DNA from: UBA6109 sp035366835
GTDB taxonomy: Bacteria > Desulfobacterota > Syntrophia > Syntrophales > UBA6109
DNA: 64,000 bases
Assembly: GCA_035366835.1 (NCBI GenBank)
Contig: DAOSIS010000011.1
Location: 1-64,000, forward strand
Direction: 5' to 3'
The translations under genes were made by a program, and so were the position numbers. This document shows positions 62,950 through 64,000 of this stretch, in pieces (position 1 is the stretch's first letter; each line of letters begins with the position of its first letter). The notes under the pieces were generated by a model. It saw only the letters and a list, made by a program, of their open reading frames with translations, was not told where the DNA came from and did not search any database.

Positions 62950-63163
62950 GGCTCTTCACCCGTTGTCTCATCCGGCCGCGCCAAGGGGGTAACTTTGCTT
63001 CTATGAAAATACCTCCCTTCCGCTTTGTCAAGGCCGGGGCCCCCTTCCTTTCCTCTGCAGCCGCGGAAGCGGATTTCGATTGAAAATGCGGCCGGAATCG
63101 TTTTACATGTCTGGAACGATTCGCATGTCCGGCAGTCGCGACAGACTCGTGAGGTTCCCGTAC

Positions 63164-64000
63164 ATGAAAGACACGCCGCGGACGATGGAACAGCTTCTGG
63201 AAGAGCTTCGTCAGGCCCGGAACGCCATCGCCGAGATGAAGAGCCACGAAGCTTCCCTGGAACGGGCCCAGGGGGCCCTGATGGAAAGCGAGCAGCTGCT
63301 CTACAGCATCCTGGAAGGCTCCCCGATACCGACCTTTGTGATCGGCAGCGACCACCGGATCATCTACTGGAACAAGGCGCTGCAGGAGTTGACGGGAATT
63401 CCGGCGGAAGAGGTGGTCGGCACAACGCAGCACTGGCGGGCCTTCTACAGCGAGGAGCGGCCCAGTCTGGCGGATGTGCTCGTCGATCAGACGATTCAGG
63501 ACATTCGCCGCTGGTACAGAGAAAAATGCCGCAAGTCGAAACTCATCGAGGAGGCTTACGAAGCGACGGACTTTTTCTCGGAGCTGGGCAGCGGGGGAAA
63601 GTGGCTGCGATTCACCGCCGCCATCATCCGCGATTCCGCCGGAAATCTCAGGGGTGCCGTCGAAACGCTCGAGGACATCACGGAACGCCGCCGAGCGGAA
63701 GAGGAACTCCTCCGGATGCAGAAAATGGAATCTCTGAGCACCATGGCCGAGGGCGTCGCCCACGAGTTCAACCGGCTTCTTTCCGCCATCCTGGGGAAGG
63801 TCGTCTGGGCGAAGCTCTCCGCCGGGGAGGAAGACAGCGCCATCGAGGAGGTTCTTTCGCTGGCGGAAAAGTTCGGACATCAGGCCAAGGAATTGACCCA
63901 CCAGCTGCTCACCTTCTCCATGAGTCGCGAGCCCTGCCGGTCACCTGCGCCCCTGGCTCCGCTGGTTCGGGAGGAGGCCTCGGTCCTCCTGCAGGGTTCC
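63164..64000 (+). CDS. PAS-domain sensor histidine kinase, N-terminal part
   Basis: The frame is open to the window edge (279 residues). ATG 63164 has GAGG nine bases upstream; an in-frame ATG at 63107 is possible. A coiled coil (about 5-45) is followed by a PAS domain (about 50-175) with PIPTFVIGSDHRIIYWNKAL and a PAC end GAVETLEDITERRRAEEELL. The phospho-acceptor helix reads MAEGVAHEFNRLLSAILGK, with His in the H box. The ATPase domain lies beyond the window. No transmembrane segment is seen, so it is probably cytoplasmic. Partner regulator unknown. Confidence 0.92.
   Translation, partial: MKDTPRTMEQLLEELRQARNAIAEMKSHEASLERAQGALMESEQLLYSILEGSPIPTFVIGSDHRIIYWNKALQELTGIPAEEVVGTTQHWRAFYSEERPSLADVLVDQTIQDIRRWYREKCRKSKLIEEAYEATDFFSELGSGGKWLRFTAAIIRDSAGNLRGAVETLEDITERRRAEEELLRMQKMESLSTMAEGVAHEFNRLLSAILGKVVWAKLSAGEEDSAIEEVLSLAEKFGHQAKELTHQLLTFSMSREPCRSPAPLAPLVREEASVLLQGS

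Noticed and set aside
62524..63006. A 160-codon plus-strand frame
   Set aside because: It is the complement of the CxxC protein at 62557-62949, whose conserved elements read only on the minus strand.

Overview
The window is GC-rich, gene-dense bacterial chromosome. Three features suggest an anaerobic or facultatively anaerobic Desulfobacterota (deltaproteobacterial) lineage of the Syntrophales/Geobacterales kind: a class I hybrid cluster protein with an HcpR-type regulator, the citramalate route to isoleucine, and a decaheme cytochrome beside an MtrB-type porin. This assignment rests on gene content and protein style only; no rRNA is present.

Layout. 1-23360 is mostly conserved core: the end of a YbhF/YbhS/YbhR-type ABC exporter; an unknown protein; a Tat-exported dienelactone hydrolase; hcp divergent from its CRP/FNR regulator with an FNR/HcpR-like operator between them; a GNAT-LUD fusion; a CNT nucleoside transporter; polX; an isoleucine-rich leader peptide with promoter, antiterminator and terminator ahead of cimA; a YciO-type protein; RNase G/E; proC; and a colinear run from a hydrolase through yggT, yggU, murJ, a DnaJ-like gene and serS. 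Two tRNA-Ser genes and one tRNA-Arg follow.

23725-41600 is accessory and decayed. The 3' end of tRNA-Arg with its terminator is duplicated about 1.46 kb away. The duplication encloses a cold-shock gene and an AbiEii-like toxin remnant. Next come a broken ankyrin-caspase gene, a P-II-like gene, a CopB-type metal ATPase, a Met/Gly-rich secreted protein, rubredoxin, two DUF2231 proteins (one with a cytochrome c domain), an MtrB-like barrel and a decaheme cytochrome. These are all on the minus strand and look like a metal and electron-transfer block. Then come three further caspase-like lipoprotein or secreted genes (one only a remnant) and a dead transposase.

40640-43900 is a peroxide-defence unit: a Fur/PerR-type regulator with a near-consensus promoter, a decayed peroxiredoxin and katG, followed by an attC-like imperfect palindrome. 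44231-57322 holds stress and envelope genes (cfa, uspA, YihY/BrkB, CBS, hemerythrin, PA2779-like, rhombotarget-like lipoprotein, DUF1059), several tiny lipoproteins missed by length filters, and an unusual J-domain/response-regulator fusion. 57693-62421 is an amine-catabolism cluster (a 3-hydroxyisobutyrate-dehydrogenase-type reductase, two class-III PLP enzymes and a LysR regulator). The window ends in a PAS sensor histidine kinase that runs off the edge.

The strongest non-obvious signal is the complete transcription attenuator of cimA. Next come the family of exported caspase-like proteins with ankyrin repeats, the tRNA-Arg duplication with its defence-gene remnant, the duplicated in-frame start of hcp, and the J-domain/receiver fusion.
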